Shown: positions 45,627 to 57,310, numbered from the stretch's first letter. The stretch: DNA of 64,000 bases from Spongilla lacustris (GCA_949361645.1 OX442415.1:6612899-6676898), one strand, 5' to 3'. Made by a program: numbers and translations. Notes: a model not told the origin generated them from the sequence alone.

Positions 45627-46084
45627 TGTAGGTATACGGGGAGAGAGTTACTTTAATCTGTACCACATGTTGTCAATCACAATATCAGGCTCTTAGCTAG
45701 TACTGGATCTGTAAATGATAGACCCCTCCCCTTCTGGCCCCCTATACGCACAAGTGTACTTATTTTCAGCAATTTGATTCCACTTACATAACCACTATAG
45801 TGACATAATTCCAAGCTTCGGTGCTCTTGTAGGCCTTCAGGTCATCTTTAGTGCAGGGACTAGGCGAGAAAAGCAGATATGTACCAATATCAGGAAAAGT
45901 GACGTCCGGCCACGACTCAGGGCTTCCAATCTAAACATCCGGAGCAGTAAGATATGGATCCATATCTAAGTGTAGCATATCCAGTTTCTCTCTGTATCTC
46001 CGTTTGCCTACTGAATCCAATTGCCGATAAAACTGAGAATCTGTACAAGTTGTTGAGTTAGAAGCCATTTTGCGAATACGTATT

Positions 46085-47275
46085 AAAGTACTTTTATACA
46101 ATGCGGGTTCTCATGCTGTGCACGGAGGCATACACATAGGAAAAAAAAAACCAATTTCTTTCCTCGCCACACATTTAGCCTTTATGTCAATATTTTTAAA
46201 TTATGGAGATGTGACCTACAGAATACAACCTACTTTTATAAATCATAATCCTATGGGACAGTTTCCACGATAATTTCCTGTTTTATAATAGCATTCAGTA
46301 TAAAAATGCTGCTTGTTTGAATCGCGAATGATTAAAGCTATGGACTTCCTATTTTCCAACATTACATATACCACACCATTTCTCAAATATATATGTATCT
46401 GATGTAGATACATATTGCACGTGTCACTTCAAAAGTCAGTCTCATCATCATGCACATGCATGCACAAAAAATTTCAGTTGCAAGCCAAGACGTGTGCAAC
46501 TGCATGAGTCCCGCTTTTACCCATTGGTGTAATGTATTGACTATCTACAAATATATATAAATGTAATCACGATCGTGTGCGGCATAACTCGAAATAGGAG
46601 ATAACGGTAACGCCCCTTTTCTGCGGCGCTTTTTGTAATAACATCACATGACTAGCACATGATAATTTATTCATTGTGCCGCAGGAATAAGGTCTATAAG
46701 AACAGCGATGAAATAAAATGGCTCTGCGAGGTTCACAGCTTGTTGCTCATTCACGATGTCTCCTATTTCGAGTTATGCCGCACACGATCGTGATTACATT
46801 TATATATATTTGTAGATAGTCAATACATTACACCAATGGGTAAAAGCGGGACTCATGCAGTTGCACACGTCTTGGCTTGCAACTGAAATTTTTTGTGCAT
46901 GCATGTGCATGATGATGAGACTGACTTTTGAAGTGACACGTGCAATATGTATCTACATCAGATACATATATATTTGAGAAATGGTGTGGTATATGTAATG
47001 TTGGAAAATAGGAAGTCCATAGCTTTAATCATTCGCGATTCAAACAAGCAGCATTTTTATACTGAATGCTATTATAAAACAGGAAATTATCGTGGAAACT
47101 GTCCCATAGGATTATGATTTATAAAAGTAGGTTGTATTCTGTAGGTCACATCTCCATAATTTAAAAATATTGACATAAAGGCTAAATGTGTGGCGAGGAA
47201 AGAAATTGGTTTTTTTTTTCCTATGTGTATGCCTCCGTGCACAGCATGAGAACCCGCATTGTATAAAAGTACTTT
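46085..47275. repeat. Large palindrome with two 517-bp arms
   Basis: The arms 46085-46601 and 46759-47275 are equal in length and, where compared, reverse complements of each other, including simple A/T runs. The 157-bp spacer contains TTGTGCCGCAGGAATAAGGT, which also occurs inverted at 44214-44240. The arms contain a copy of the CATTTCTC/TTGTTTGAATCG repeat of the 39990 element. No open frame spans it. Confidence 0.9.
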
Positions 47276-47417
47276 TATTTGATGGGAAATGTATCGATTT
47301 GTGTAATATAAAGGGGCCTTAAAGATACTTTACATTTATAATGATGTATCCTCAGTAAAGTATATTTTATATTCACCTCCTCCTCTATAACATTGCACCA
47401 TACACGTTAATATTAAG

Positions 47418-47501
47418 GCTCAAACGTCCAAGTATCACCAAGTGTCACTGGAGCTGAGGTACATATTGTGCCTACCATTGCCAGTACAGATATTTCAAAT
47501 G
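47418..47501 (+). CDS. Second receptor gene: Ser/Thr linker exon
   Basis: The 84-nt exon encodes NVQVSPSVTGAEVHIVPTIA followed by STDISN and ends AATG|GTCAGT. Its phase fits both exon 1 (38470-39208) and the transmembrane exon. The acceptor (ATATTAAG) is weak, so the 5' edge is uncertain. Confidence 0.5.
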
Positions 47502-47576
47502 GTCAGTTGCTTTCTGTCATGGTTGACATTGTACAGCTCACTTTTATTCATGCCTGTTCAAATTACATTTATATAG

Positions 47577-47690
47577 GTGTATTACCAATTGGACTCATCA
47601 GTGGAGCTGCAGTACTAGTTATAGTTGTGCTGTCACTTATGATAGCTACTATAGCAGCCATAACATGTTGTTTAATGAAGAGGAAAGCAC
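47577..47690 (+). CDS. Second receptor gene: transmembrane exon
   Basis: The exon encodes VLPIGLISGAAVLVIVVLSL then MIATIAAITCCLMKRKA: a single long hydrophobic helix followed by a basic stop-transfer stretch, in the same architectural place as the RTK exon at 6999. Borders are ATATAG and GCAC|GTAAGT. Confidence 0.8.
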
Positions 47691-47791
47691 GTAAGTTAAC
47701 TGTGTACATACTGTATGCATGGCCGGGTTTTGCGGGATCATAAAACTGAGTAGTATAAAATTAATAGCGATGTTATACATATTATGTGCAG

Positions 47792-47925
47792 CTGATCATT
47801 TGGACAACATCAACAACATCAAATTGGAAGACAACAATGCATACGAAGTGGCCATAAAACAGACACCCTTGGATATCAAGGATATGCATATGGAACCATG
47901 TTGTGCATATGGAGTTATTAAATAG
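47792..47925 (+). CDS. Second receptor gene: short cytoplasmic tail
   Basis: After ATTATGTGCAG the exon encodes DHLDNINNIKLEDNNAYEVA, then IKQTPLDIKDMHMEP and CCAYGVIK, and stops. The 44-residue tail has two tyrosines in NAYEV and CAYGV contexts but no kinase or other domain. It could be a phosphotyrosine docking tail, by analogy with small adaptor receptors; that is inferred. Confidence 0.7.
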
Positions 47926-48241
47926 TTCAAGTTAGAGGATGTGTGGTTTCATAGAAGTGATGCAATGTGAAGTCTGCCTTCAGCTGAATAAGTGTTATAG
48001 TGCATGTATCAGAAATATATAGCAGTATGCCACAATTCAAGGTTGAAGTTTTTTTTTGTATGCCTACATCTCCCTGGCTGAGGTCCACTTATTTATTTCC
48101 AGGGGTGAGCAACATAGAACCTGGGGTGTGAGATGCACTCTTGACCTGTAAAGTGCAGAAGCTGAAAGGATTTCAAGGCACGGGGGGATAAAGTGACTGG
48201 CAAGGGATATATTCCCACTCCCCCCACCCATCCATAGGATT

Positions 48242-48336
48242 AGTCTTGTCCCCAGACCCACATACACATTAGCAGATGGATTACATCATTGCTACGTGAA
48301 AATGTATATTGCGAATGCATATAAGGCCTGGGACGT
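48242..48336. mobile_element. Foldback MITE, 3679 family
   Basis: TAGTCTTGTCCCCAGACCCA and the inverted GGCCTGGGACGTGACTA surround a core with GATGGATTACATCA, as in the 4192 element. No target duplication is evident. Confidence 0.5.
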
Positions 48337-48339
48337 GAC

Positions 48340-49600
48340 TACATACTATAGGCTTGGGGGACATTGGTACATACACATGTAATGCCACTAACGTCATTGG
48401 AGTGTCCTCATCCTCAATCCAACTCATGAAGAAGTCTATATGATTGAGATACATATAAATGTTACAAACGTATAATGCATGGATTCAATGTAGAGTAAAC
48501 AAGACACATTAATTAATGGTGAGGAACTACATGTATCGCCCACTTGAAGTGAATATCCATCCTTTAAGAGGAGGCCCTGGCATTGGCTTTTCAAGATATA
48601 GTATCAGCTATTCTAAATGGGATTCTCAACAAATCTCTCCATGCACAATGATTTTTATGGGTATTATTGAGACACAGTGTAGCAGGGTCATAACGACTCC
48701 TGACATGTATATGAGAGAGGGGCTGTACCTAAGTTAGCATATAAAAGCTGTACGTGATTTACAATCTCTTAGTTGCATTACTAAGAGCCCAAGAGAATCT
48801 TCCTTCTCAGCACACTCCACCTCACATGAACCAGTGCAAGGGAAGGGGGAGGAGCCTCTCTGCTTTCTGCTGATTCAGTGTGTTCCTAGTTATACCGAAC
48901 ACTTTACCTTTTATTACAAGTGGGGAGGGGGTCGCATTCAGTCCTGAACCCCCTCTACAATATGGTGACAACCGTGGCACATATTGACAGTCACCATAGT
49001 ACATGCATGCGTGCATACCTCGCTAACCTAGTGCAGTGCCTCAATTAATCCACTCATAACCTAGGTGGGTGGATTGGAATTAGCTGTAAAGATAAATATA
49101 TCCTGCAACCTATTAAGAAACCAACAATACAATTTTATGGCAGTTCACATGTCTACACTTACAATATATAGATGTAAAAAAGCAGTCAAGCAAAATTCAC
49201 AAACAATTATAAACAAAATGCTCTCCTACAAGGTATGGGAATTGGACACATATCTCAATTACCCATATTATGTATCCAGCCCTACCATGTGGTACTGCTT
49301 TGAAGCTTGACACTCTTTATTTCGTCAGTTTCATCAATGTGTGCATGTGTGATTTGATCTCCTCCATCCTGCCATCAGGGGCTGCATATAATTCCTTGCA
49401 AAGTTAATGAAGTTAATTTGCAAGGTGTTTTAATCATCAATAAAAATACCACATGCATCTAGGAGGCAGCCATTGTTGTATGGCTTCTATGACTTATGCA
49501 AGATCATGACTGGAATTAGCATACACACAGCACTCATAGCACAACACCCATGCTCAATGCTTTAGCTCAATAAGCTGTCATATGCACACACAAAAGCTGT
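48340..49600. other. No gene recognised
   Basis: A GTCC half-unit lies at about 48353. The rest shows no exon, satellite or element ends that I can support. Confidence 0.35.
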
Positions 49601-49639
49601 AACCATACACTGGACAAAAAAATGGCTTTACTACGTCTG

Positions 49640-49855
49640 AACGCTATGCGTAAATTTATTGTAAACGTGAAACATCATATTTACGCTCGTATTTACACTC
49701 ACGTAAACATTTATACGCTTTACGCTAATATTTACAATACATTTACCGCGTACGTAAAGGTACAAACATATTTACATACATATTTACGCCACATTTGCAG
49801 AGCGAGTAAATGCGGTATATATTTACGTACGTATTTACCATATGTTTGCTCGTAC
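49640..49855. repeat. Cluster of TTTAC/GTAAA motifs
   Basis: More than a dozen TTTAC or GTAAA pentamers, many as ATTTACG, lie within about 215 bp at irregular spacing. Confidence 0.7.
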
Positions 49856-50149
49856 TAGATTTGGGATCATCTTTACCAGGATGAGCAAATATGACCTTCC
49901 TTCTAATTAAACGTTTACGAAATAGCTATAATTATAGATAGCAAATTAAGTTGCTGGTTCGGTGCGCATGACGATAACTTTTAAACGGCTAGTGTCAAGC
50001 GCAGCGATATAACTAGCTGGAGGACAGGAATGTCAGTGGCTATGTGTAGGTGAGTGTACATCCCTCTGATCTTCCTTGCATTAATTGGCATATACATATG
50101 GGCCACTACCGGTAAACCGTATTTGCTAGGGGCTTTCATGAAAGTCTCG

Positions 50150-51420
50150 GTGCCTTGTGAGCTCAACCCTTACCACTTGACAGGTACAATAAACCATTCC
50201 AAAGTGTTGCCCTGGTGAATGAATATAGTTACCAAGAGGGTATGGCATTGGGAGAAGCTTGTCTGCTTTTATAGTGTGGTACATGGCTCTGATGTAAGGT
50301 CTGGGTACCTTGTGAGCTTGTGTGATTCAACCCTTACTTGACAGGTACAATGAACCATTCCTAAGTGTTGCCCTGGTGAATGATCGAGTATAGTTACCAA
50401 GAGGGTAGGACATTGGGAGAAGCTTGTCTGCTTTTATAGTGTAGTACATGTAAGGTCTGGGTTCCTTGTGAGCTTGTGTGATTCAACCCTTACTACTTGA
50501 CAGGTACAATAAATCATTCCTAAGTGTTGCCCTGGTGAATGAGTATAGTTACCAAGTGGGTATGACATTGGGAGAAGCTTGTCTGGTTTTATAGTGTGGT
50601 ACATGGGACTCTGATGTAAGGTCTGGGTACCTTGTGAGGTTGTGTGACTCAACCCTTACCACTTGACAGGTACAATGAACCATTCCTAAGTGTTGCCCTG
50701 GTGAATGAGTATAGTTACCAAGCGGGTAGGACATTGGGAGAAGCTTGTCTGCTTTTATAGTGTAGTACATGGGACTCTGATGTAAGGTCTGGGTACCTTG
50801 TGAGCTTGTGTGATTCAACCCTTACTACTTGACAGGTACAATGAACCATTCCTAAGTGTTGCCCTGGTGAATGAGTATAGTTACCAAGAGGGTAGGACAT
50901 TGGGAGAAGGTTGTCTACTTTTATAGTGTAGTACATGGGACTCTGATGTAAGGTCTGGGTACCTTGTGAGCTTGTGTGATTCAACCCTTACCACTTGACA
51001 GGTACAATGAACCATTCCTAAGTGTTGCCCTGGTGAATGAGTATAGTTACCAAGAGGGTATGGCATTGGGAGAAGCTTGTCTGCTTTTATAGTGTGGTAC
51101 ATGGGACTCTGATGTAAGGTCTGGGTACCTTGTGAGCTTGTGTGACTCAACCTATACCACTTGACAGGTACAACAAACCATTCCAAAGTGTTGTCCTGGT
51201 GAATGAGTATAGTTACCAAGAGGGTATGACATTGGGAGAAGCTTGTCTGCTTTTATAGTGTGGTACATGGGACTCTGATGTAAGGTCTGGGTACCTTGTG
51301 AGCTTGTGTGATTCAACCCTTACTACTTGACAGGTACAATGAACCATTCCTAAGTGTTGCCCTGCTGAATGAGTATAGTTACCAAGAGGGTATGACATTG
51401 GGAGAAGCTTGTCTGCTTTC
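50150..51420 (+). repeat. Satellite of about 7.7 x 166-bp units
   Basis: Units read GTACCTTGTGAGCTTGTGTG, ACTTGACAGGTACAATGAAC, CATTCCTAAGTGTTGCCCTG, GTATAGTTACCAAGAGGGTA, GGAGAAGCTTGTCTGCTTTT and so on. The period is exactly 166 bp in the well-preserved copies. The + strand of most units holds an open stretch after ACAG encoding PFLSVALVNEYSYQ and GMTLGEACLLL. Confidence 0.95.
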
Positions 51421-52457
51421 CAATTGCAGCAGCGGCGTAGCATTAGCATTTGCGTGTGAGGCAGTACTGGCGTGTGCATGCATACATGTAGCGCACAAGC
51501 AATACATTTCAATTAAGTTGTTAATGCTAGTCTGTTGAAAAATGATTTAATTATTACTATGAAAATCCATCAGAACATTGGATGTGATATTGTCTAGACT
51601 CTGACACTCACACAACCTGTAATGTACATGAGTGAGCATGTTCAAATGGGTGTGTTTCTCATCATGGTAGTCACCATTCCATTTTATACTTATTAAAGGC
51701 ATATGTATGCACATCTCTGTTGTGTTTGTGTGGGAATATGATGTTATCCGATCACCAGATAGGCTGGTACAGCAGAATAACTCGTTTTAGATATACAGGC
51801 CTGGAACTGAATTTCTGGAATGGAATAAACTTGGTTCAATGCCTTCACTTTGACCATATAAGGATGCTTACATATGTTCATGTCTATAAACATTCAATGG
51901 ACAGGTGCTAAGGCCATTATGCTTGCATGTGGCATATTTATAAGACATGTACAGTAAAATTTGGTCACATGCTATAGGGCACTAGCTGAGCTGATCCTGG
52001 GTGTGCTATAGTGATCTGTTCCGTAATGGTAGGAGGGGTGGGTGTGGTGGTACTAATGTGTACATGTACATGTATGTAGAGGTTGGGGGACAGATGTTCC
52101 CCTCCCTCCCTCTATCTGTGTCCCTCCCTCCCTCTATCTGTGCCCCTCCCACCCTCCTCTCCCCCACCTCTGCCCCTCCCATGCTCCCTCAGCTGCAGTT
52201 GGCAGGTAACCCTATTGCTGCCCATCAGGAGTATCGTGTCAAGGTCGCTGCACACCTCTCCTCAATGATATATTGTAGGTCACATGCTGTGTCTCTAGTG
52301 CGCACAAGGGGTGTGCTAAGTGTGTCTGGAGTGATGTATAGATAGCCGTGCTGGTGTGCTGGGTGTGTCTGGAGTGATACATGTGTAGATAGCCGTGCTG
52401 GTGTGCTTAGCACACCCTCACCCTCCCAGTCGTCCTCAGCACACCCTCACCCTCCCA

Positions 52458-52580
52458 GGTACAATAAATCATTCCAAAGTGTTGTCCTGGTGAATTAGTA
52501 CCAAGAGGGGTTGACATTGGGAGAAGCTTGTGTGCTTTTATAGTGGACTCTGATGTAAGGTCTGGGTACCTTGTGAGCTT
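52458..52580 (+). repeat. Outlying partial copy of the 166-bp unit
   Basis: AGGTACAATAAATCATTCC to GGTCTGGGTACCTTGTGAGC matches the satellite unit with small deletions, about 1 kb beyond the array. Confidence 0.85.
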
Positions 52581-52729
52581 TGTTGTGTCAGTCTATGTAA
52601 GGTTGGCATAAATCATATTCATTTAGGTGGCAGGACTATCATAAGTAAACATTACATGTAGGTGGAAAAAACAGGGTATCTATAGCCTAAATGAATATGA
52701 TAGTGAAGATGTGATAAAGCTTAAGGTGT

Positions 52730-53200
52730 GTGGTGTATGTGGAATGTGTGGTACATGTATGTCTGTGTACAATTTGAAGATGTGTGGTGGAGTTGTGTCT
52801 GAAGGTGTGAGGAGGAGTCTGTAGGGGTGATTGTACATGTAAGTGTAAGGTGTGTGTGCGTCTATATATGTATGTGTTCAGAGGTATGTTTATGTGAGTT
52901 TTGCATTTGTCTGGTGTAATAAGAGATTTTTTCTGAGTGTTCTATGCACATACATGGGAGGGAATGATTTCGTGCACATACATGAGAGTGGGTGTGTGAA
53001 GGGTAAGTGGATGTGTGCACTGTTTGTGTATGCAATGTAAATGCTTGTAAGTGTGGAGTGAGTAAATTCAGGGTAGTATGTATGTGCATTGTATTTGCAT
53101 AATGGGTGTTGCTAGTGTGCAAGTGGTGTGTTGTGGAGTGTGTGAGTTGTGTGTGGGTATGTGTGAAGGTGTATGTGAGTGTGTGGAGTGTGTACATAGG
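52730..53200 (+). repeat. GT-rich low-complexity DNA
   Basis: Irregular TGTGTG/GTGGTG runs. His/Thr-rich minus-strand frames are artefacts. Short CACAACACTCTACCAC repeats follow to about 53285. Confidence 0.85.
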
Positions 53201-53989
53201 CACACAACACTCTACCACAGGTGTGCATACAACACTCTACCACTGTATACGACACTCTACCACGGGTGTGCATACAACACTCGAAGATAAACTGTGCAAA
53301 AAAATGAAGCACTAGAAGACTATAGTTTAGGCAGGGTTTGAGCCTAATTATCTTTTGAATGAAGTATCAGTCTAATATGGCAGCTCAGGTGTGTGTGCAT
53401 TATGTGTATGGTGTGAAGTGTTATCTGCACTGTACAAAGTAAAGGGGGTGATATCGCGATATGAATGTGTATAGGTAGCACTCAAAGCGGAGAGACACAG
53501 ACACTTCAACGTATCTTGAGTGCTCGTTCGCCCTATCTTTTGGATTGTAGCGTCCACTCCGCGTTCAGAGTGCTATGAATTAAGATGGCAAGCACTCTAG
53601 AAATGATGGGCATTGGGAAGTGTTTTTACATATATTCCTACACAAATCCTTATGCTTATATCAATTAATGCCATTGGTTGTAGGCATGTTTCAATGAAGC
53701 TTTCAATGTACTTTGAACATTGCCCAAAAAGTAGGTACAAATATATTCTCAATGCTATCGCAGGATCCGGACAAGCAGGATAGCATCGAAGGGGTGCTAG
53801 TACTGAGGTTAATATTTATATAAAATAGGAGGCCCTCATCTTATCAAAGCTTCCCTTACCGATGACCTTCAGTAGGTCAAAGTTGGTAATGCTAGCCTCT
53901 GCATCACATCATTCAATGGGAAGGTAGCATGTTGTGGACATCTCTCTGTGGATGGTAGCACAAGATACTTCCCATCATTAGCACCTCAG

Positions 53990-54695
53990 CCATCGAGAAA
54001 GTGGGCTTCCTTTCTTTGCTTGATGGAGCATCCACAGTAGACAAGGCTAGACTACTAGCCATCTCTGCTCCCCAAGCACATGCATGGCTGGAGGACACAA
54101 TCATCTCCAAAATTTTCTACCCAATGAAGTCCAAGCCTTAGTGAAATGGTGGCTCAGGATTCCACTTTTTAAAGATGCAGATGTCTGCCCACACTGCTCC
54201 TAAACCATGGAGATTCATTTATACCATGCCCTGATATTATGTCATACAGATGGTGATGTAGTCACAAGAGACAACCGCCTTCATGACAGCTTTACAGATT
54301 TCTGCCTTAGGGTTTGTCTTGCTCCTGGACATGAAAGAGGTTGTGGGCTCACCTCATCAAAGGAAAGAACACATCTGGCTGATGTATTGGTGCCTAGCTG
54401 GTTTCTCTCATGTTCAGCAGCATTTCACTTGGAAGTGATTAATCCAAAATTTTTATTGGGAGTGAGCATGACCTTAAGCTATATTGCTAAACTGGGAGAG
54501 TAGGACAAACATGCCATTCCCTGCGGAGGTATTTCATGGTTGAGGAAAACAAGGCACAACAAACTCTCTCAAGGGTTGCCAAGAAGCCAACAGTCAATTC
54601 TGGCCTGAGGTGTTACTGCCACCTGGGGATTACACTGATGCAGAATGCCAGGGCTTTGCTTGGAAGAAGAATCAGAAGTGAAGGAGATATTTTAT
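53990..54695 (+). pseudogene. Retroelement ORF C-terminus remnant
   Basis: Several broken + strand segments follow the order of a protein end often seen with reverse transcriptases in invertebrate genomes: ALVKWWLRIPLFKDADVCPH, GDVVTRDNRLHDSFTDFC, ERTHLADVLVPSWFLS and, after a stop, NSGLRCYCHLGITLMQNARA. The CPHCS...H...C zinc-knuckle-like stretch and the HNRLRD/ADVLVP motifs are the recognisable parts. Stops near 54203 and 54502 make it inactive. The reverse transcriptase itself is not present. The family call is from memory. Confidence 0.55.
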
Positions 54696-54806
54696 AGTGT
54701 AGCTCAGTATGTAGTTTTCTGCAATGCATACATATGAACAGCTAAATATACTTTACATGTACATTATTAAAAAAATTATACGGTGTAAAATATTTACAAC
54801 ACTGAC

Positions 54807-54950
54807 CTTAAAAAATGGAGGAGCAAAGATTCCTATTCCCATTCCTTCCAGTACAAGATCCCAAAGTTCACTGACATCAGATACCTTCACGTGTTTCATA
54901 CGTGATGATGTATTTTTCCACTCAACAGAATAGTCAATTGAAATAAAAAT
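54807..54950 (-). CDS. Exon of an unrecognised minus-strand gene
   Basis: A 144-nt, phase 0-0 exon lies between CCTACAG and TTTAAG|GTCAGT. It encodes IFISIDYSVEWKNTSSRMKH, then VKVSDVSELWDLVLEG and MGIGIFAPPFFK. It joins in phase with the exon at 55540-55669. Composition and splice sites look like a real conserved gene, but I cannot name the family. Further exons should lie below 54807. Confidence 0.5.
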
Positions 54951-55539
54951 CTGTAGGTATCAATTAAGTTAATTAATGCTTAGTATTTAATACTATTCAG
55001 TTGTAGAGACTAATCAAATTTGCACCTTTGTCAATTGTGATGCAATTATGCTTATATTTTTTGCAATTGGTGTCAACTAGCACATACATTGTACATTCAG
55101 TATTCATGATGTACCTATGAAATGATTAATATTTCACAATGGAACTACACTGCCATAATACATAAGGTATGTGAGTCATCAAATAATTGCATGTGAAAAG
55201 GAAAGCTGAAACAGCTTGTATGCATGAAAAGGAAATGTGCCGATCTGTGAGAAGAACGGCCGTTTTGAATGTGTGAAATGCAATCAACCAGGGCAACTCT
55301 TAATTTTAATTCTGAAGTACATTAAGTGGTATACATGTATGGTTATTTTAATATCTCTATATGTGTACAATCATTCTTATCACCATACTATTGTCCAGTA
55401 GTGCATACATAATTATAAAACAGTAAAGTTTATAATCATTAAAGGATGCTGGTACATGTAATTAAAAAATCTAGAGACCACACTGTTTCTGGTCGAAAAA
55501 TATTCATATGAAATCAGTACTTTGAGCTTTAGCGCCTAC

Positions 55540-55669
55540 CTTACTAACGAAATCCATAGCTGATGTGTAGGTTTCTTTTTTCATATGATTACCATCGGCC
55601 AGTGGTTGCAACCGTTGTATAAATGCATCTGTACACTCGCAGAACTTCTGGCAAAGGCTCCCCACAAAA
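55540..55669 (-). CDS. Exon of the same unrecognised minus-strand gene
   Basis: The 130-nt exon between TTTCCTGTAG and GTAAG|GTAGGC encodes FVGSLCQKFCECTDAFIQRL, then QPLADGNHMKKETYTSAMDF and VSK. It opens needing two bases from an upstream exon and closes in phase 0, matching the exon at 54950. It is likely helical, amphipathic protein sequence; function unknown. It overlaps the space just upstream of, and opposite to, the third receptor gene. Confidence 0.5.
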
Positions 55670-56458
55670 CTACAGGAAATCAATGTGCATAAATCATGCA
55701 TGCAAATCGGTTGACGTACCATGCCATTTATCGAAGACTTGGTCATAAAGAGGTGAAATATTATATCATAATCACAAATGCATAACAACCCATCTCCGAA
55801 TATCTGTTCGCATTGAATGGCTAATGGTACTATTTATCATATAATTTCATGTTTTTCGACAATTGCACTCCAGATCCAATGTACAAAAGAGCTACAGAAA
55901 AAACCAACCTCATTAAAGGATGTTATCAAAACGATGGACCACTAAGCTGTTTTAGTGTGTCTCCAGCTGCAAAAGATAACACAAGTCTAATTCATTTATT
56001 CCATACCTTTAAAGGTATTCCTTAATGCATTTATGTGGTGTTCACGGTTGTTCGGAGTTGGAAAGTAGATTGCGTATTAAGAACGGGCTCTTAACACAAC
56101 TTTTAATGAGCTCATTATCGCAGGCGTTTTATCGTACCTTTTCAGAGGTCTATTTCTTACTGTATTAACACTCTTATTAAAAACCAAATATAGCTTCCAC
56201 ATCTTCTAACATTCCTCTTCTAAAATATGTCTGCATGTGTTGATCTCATGTCGTCTAATGTGTGGTCAGACGGGTAGAAGGAATACAAATGAAAAGTAAA
56301 TAATTAATTTTAAAATCTCCATCGTAATATCCGTTCGAATTTTGTACATGGCCAATTATGTGACATACCACATGATACCAGCATACATCTTCATTACGTA
56401 ACCACTATTGTATATATGTATTTGTTCCCACCTCATTAGCCACGATAATATGATGCAT

Positions 56459-57194
56459 ATGGCATCCTACCTGGCTGTCTGCCTTCTGAGCACGATGTTT
56501 CCCGATATTACTGCTTCATTTCTTCTGCCTGATATGCCTGGCCAGGTGTGGAAAAAGGTCGGCTACCTAAATATGACCGATCCAACGCAGCAGTGTCCCG
56601 ACTCGTGGAAAAAGTTTACATCACCTGCAGCGTCGTGCGGGAAGAACGACAGTGCACCTGTACTTTGTGACTCGGTGAATATAAGCACTTCTGGAGCTAG
56701 TTACCAAATGGTCTGTGGAAGGTTCCGAGGCTATCAGATTGGATCGCCTGACGCTTTCAGGAATGTCACTGTATTGGAAATGGATCTGGAAAGGTACTAC
56801 GTTGATGGGGTTAGCATCACATACGGGTCACCAGGAAACAGGCATCACGTATACACATATGCCGCTGGGATACAAGAATACTATACACCCAGTGCCTGTC
56901 CATGCGCGGGAGGAGTAGCCGCTCCAACTTCAATTGTAGGTTCTGATTACTACTGCGAATCAGGTAATTCCGCAGTATCGTGGGATAAAACGACGTTCTA
57001 CAACGCTGACGTCCTGTGGGATAGACAGCTGTGTCGTAATGCCGAGGCCACGTGCTGTGATCCACCATTCCTCCCGTGGTTCTGCAAAATGTTTCCTAAC
57101 CCCATCATCGAGAATCTGGAAGTTAGGATATGTTTGGATCAAGATCTTGACGACGAAAATGTGGCCCTCGAGTTCTTTGAACTGTACATTCTAG
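56459..57194 (+). CDS. Third receptor gene, exon 1: signal peptide and Cys-rich ectodomain
   Basis: The exon encodes 245 residues plus one base from the preferred ATG at 56459 (MASYLAVCLLSTMFPDITAS) and ends CTAG|GTGAGT in the same phase as its two paralogues. Upstream in-frame ATGs at 56408, 56450 and 56453 are possible starts. It keeps GYLNMTDPTQQCP, VCGRF, YVDGVSITYGSPGNR, CPC, YYCESG, LWDRQLC, CC, PWFCK and EVRICLD. The linker, transmembrane and cytoplasmic exons are not identified in the window, so it cannot be said whether this is a kinase or kinase-less type. Confidence 0.85.
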
Positions 57195-57310
57195 GTGAGT
57201 CAAGGTGGTATTGGATATAGGATATTATTGTCAAGCTATGATTTGTGGTACATGATGCCATTACTTGCCTTTGTGTAACTGACATGTGCACATAAATTAT
57301 TATCATTACC

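Noticed and set aside
49622..49858. 78-codon Tyr-rich frame
   Set aside because: It coincides with the TTTAC/GTAAA cluster, which produces the Tyr/Val-rich peptide.
50434..51512. Repeated minus-strand frames of 72-112 codons
   Set aside because: They are the antisense reading of the 166-bp satellite; the 166-bp offset between them is not a multiple of 3, so they only recur as shifted copies.
52862..53312. His/Thr-rich minus-strand protein (also 63412-63786)
   Set aside because: Translation of GT-rich low-complexity DNA.
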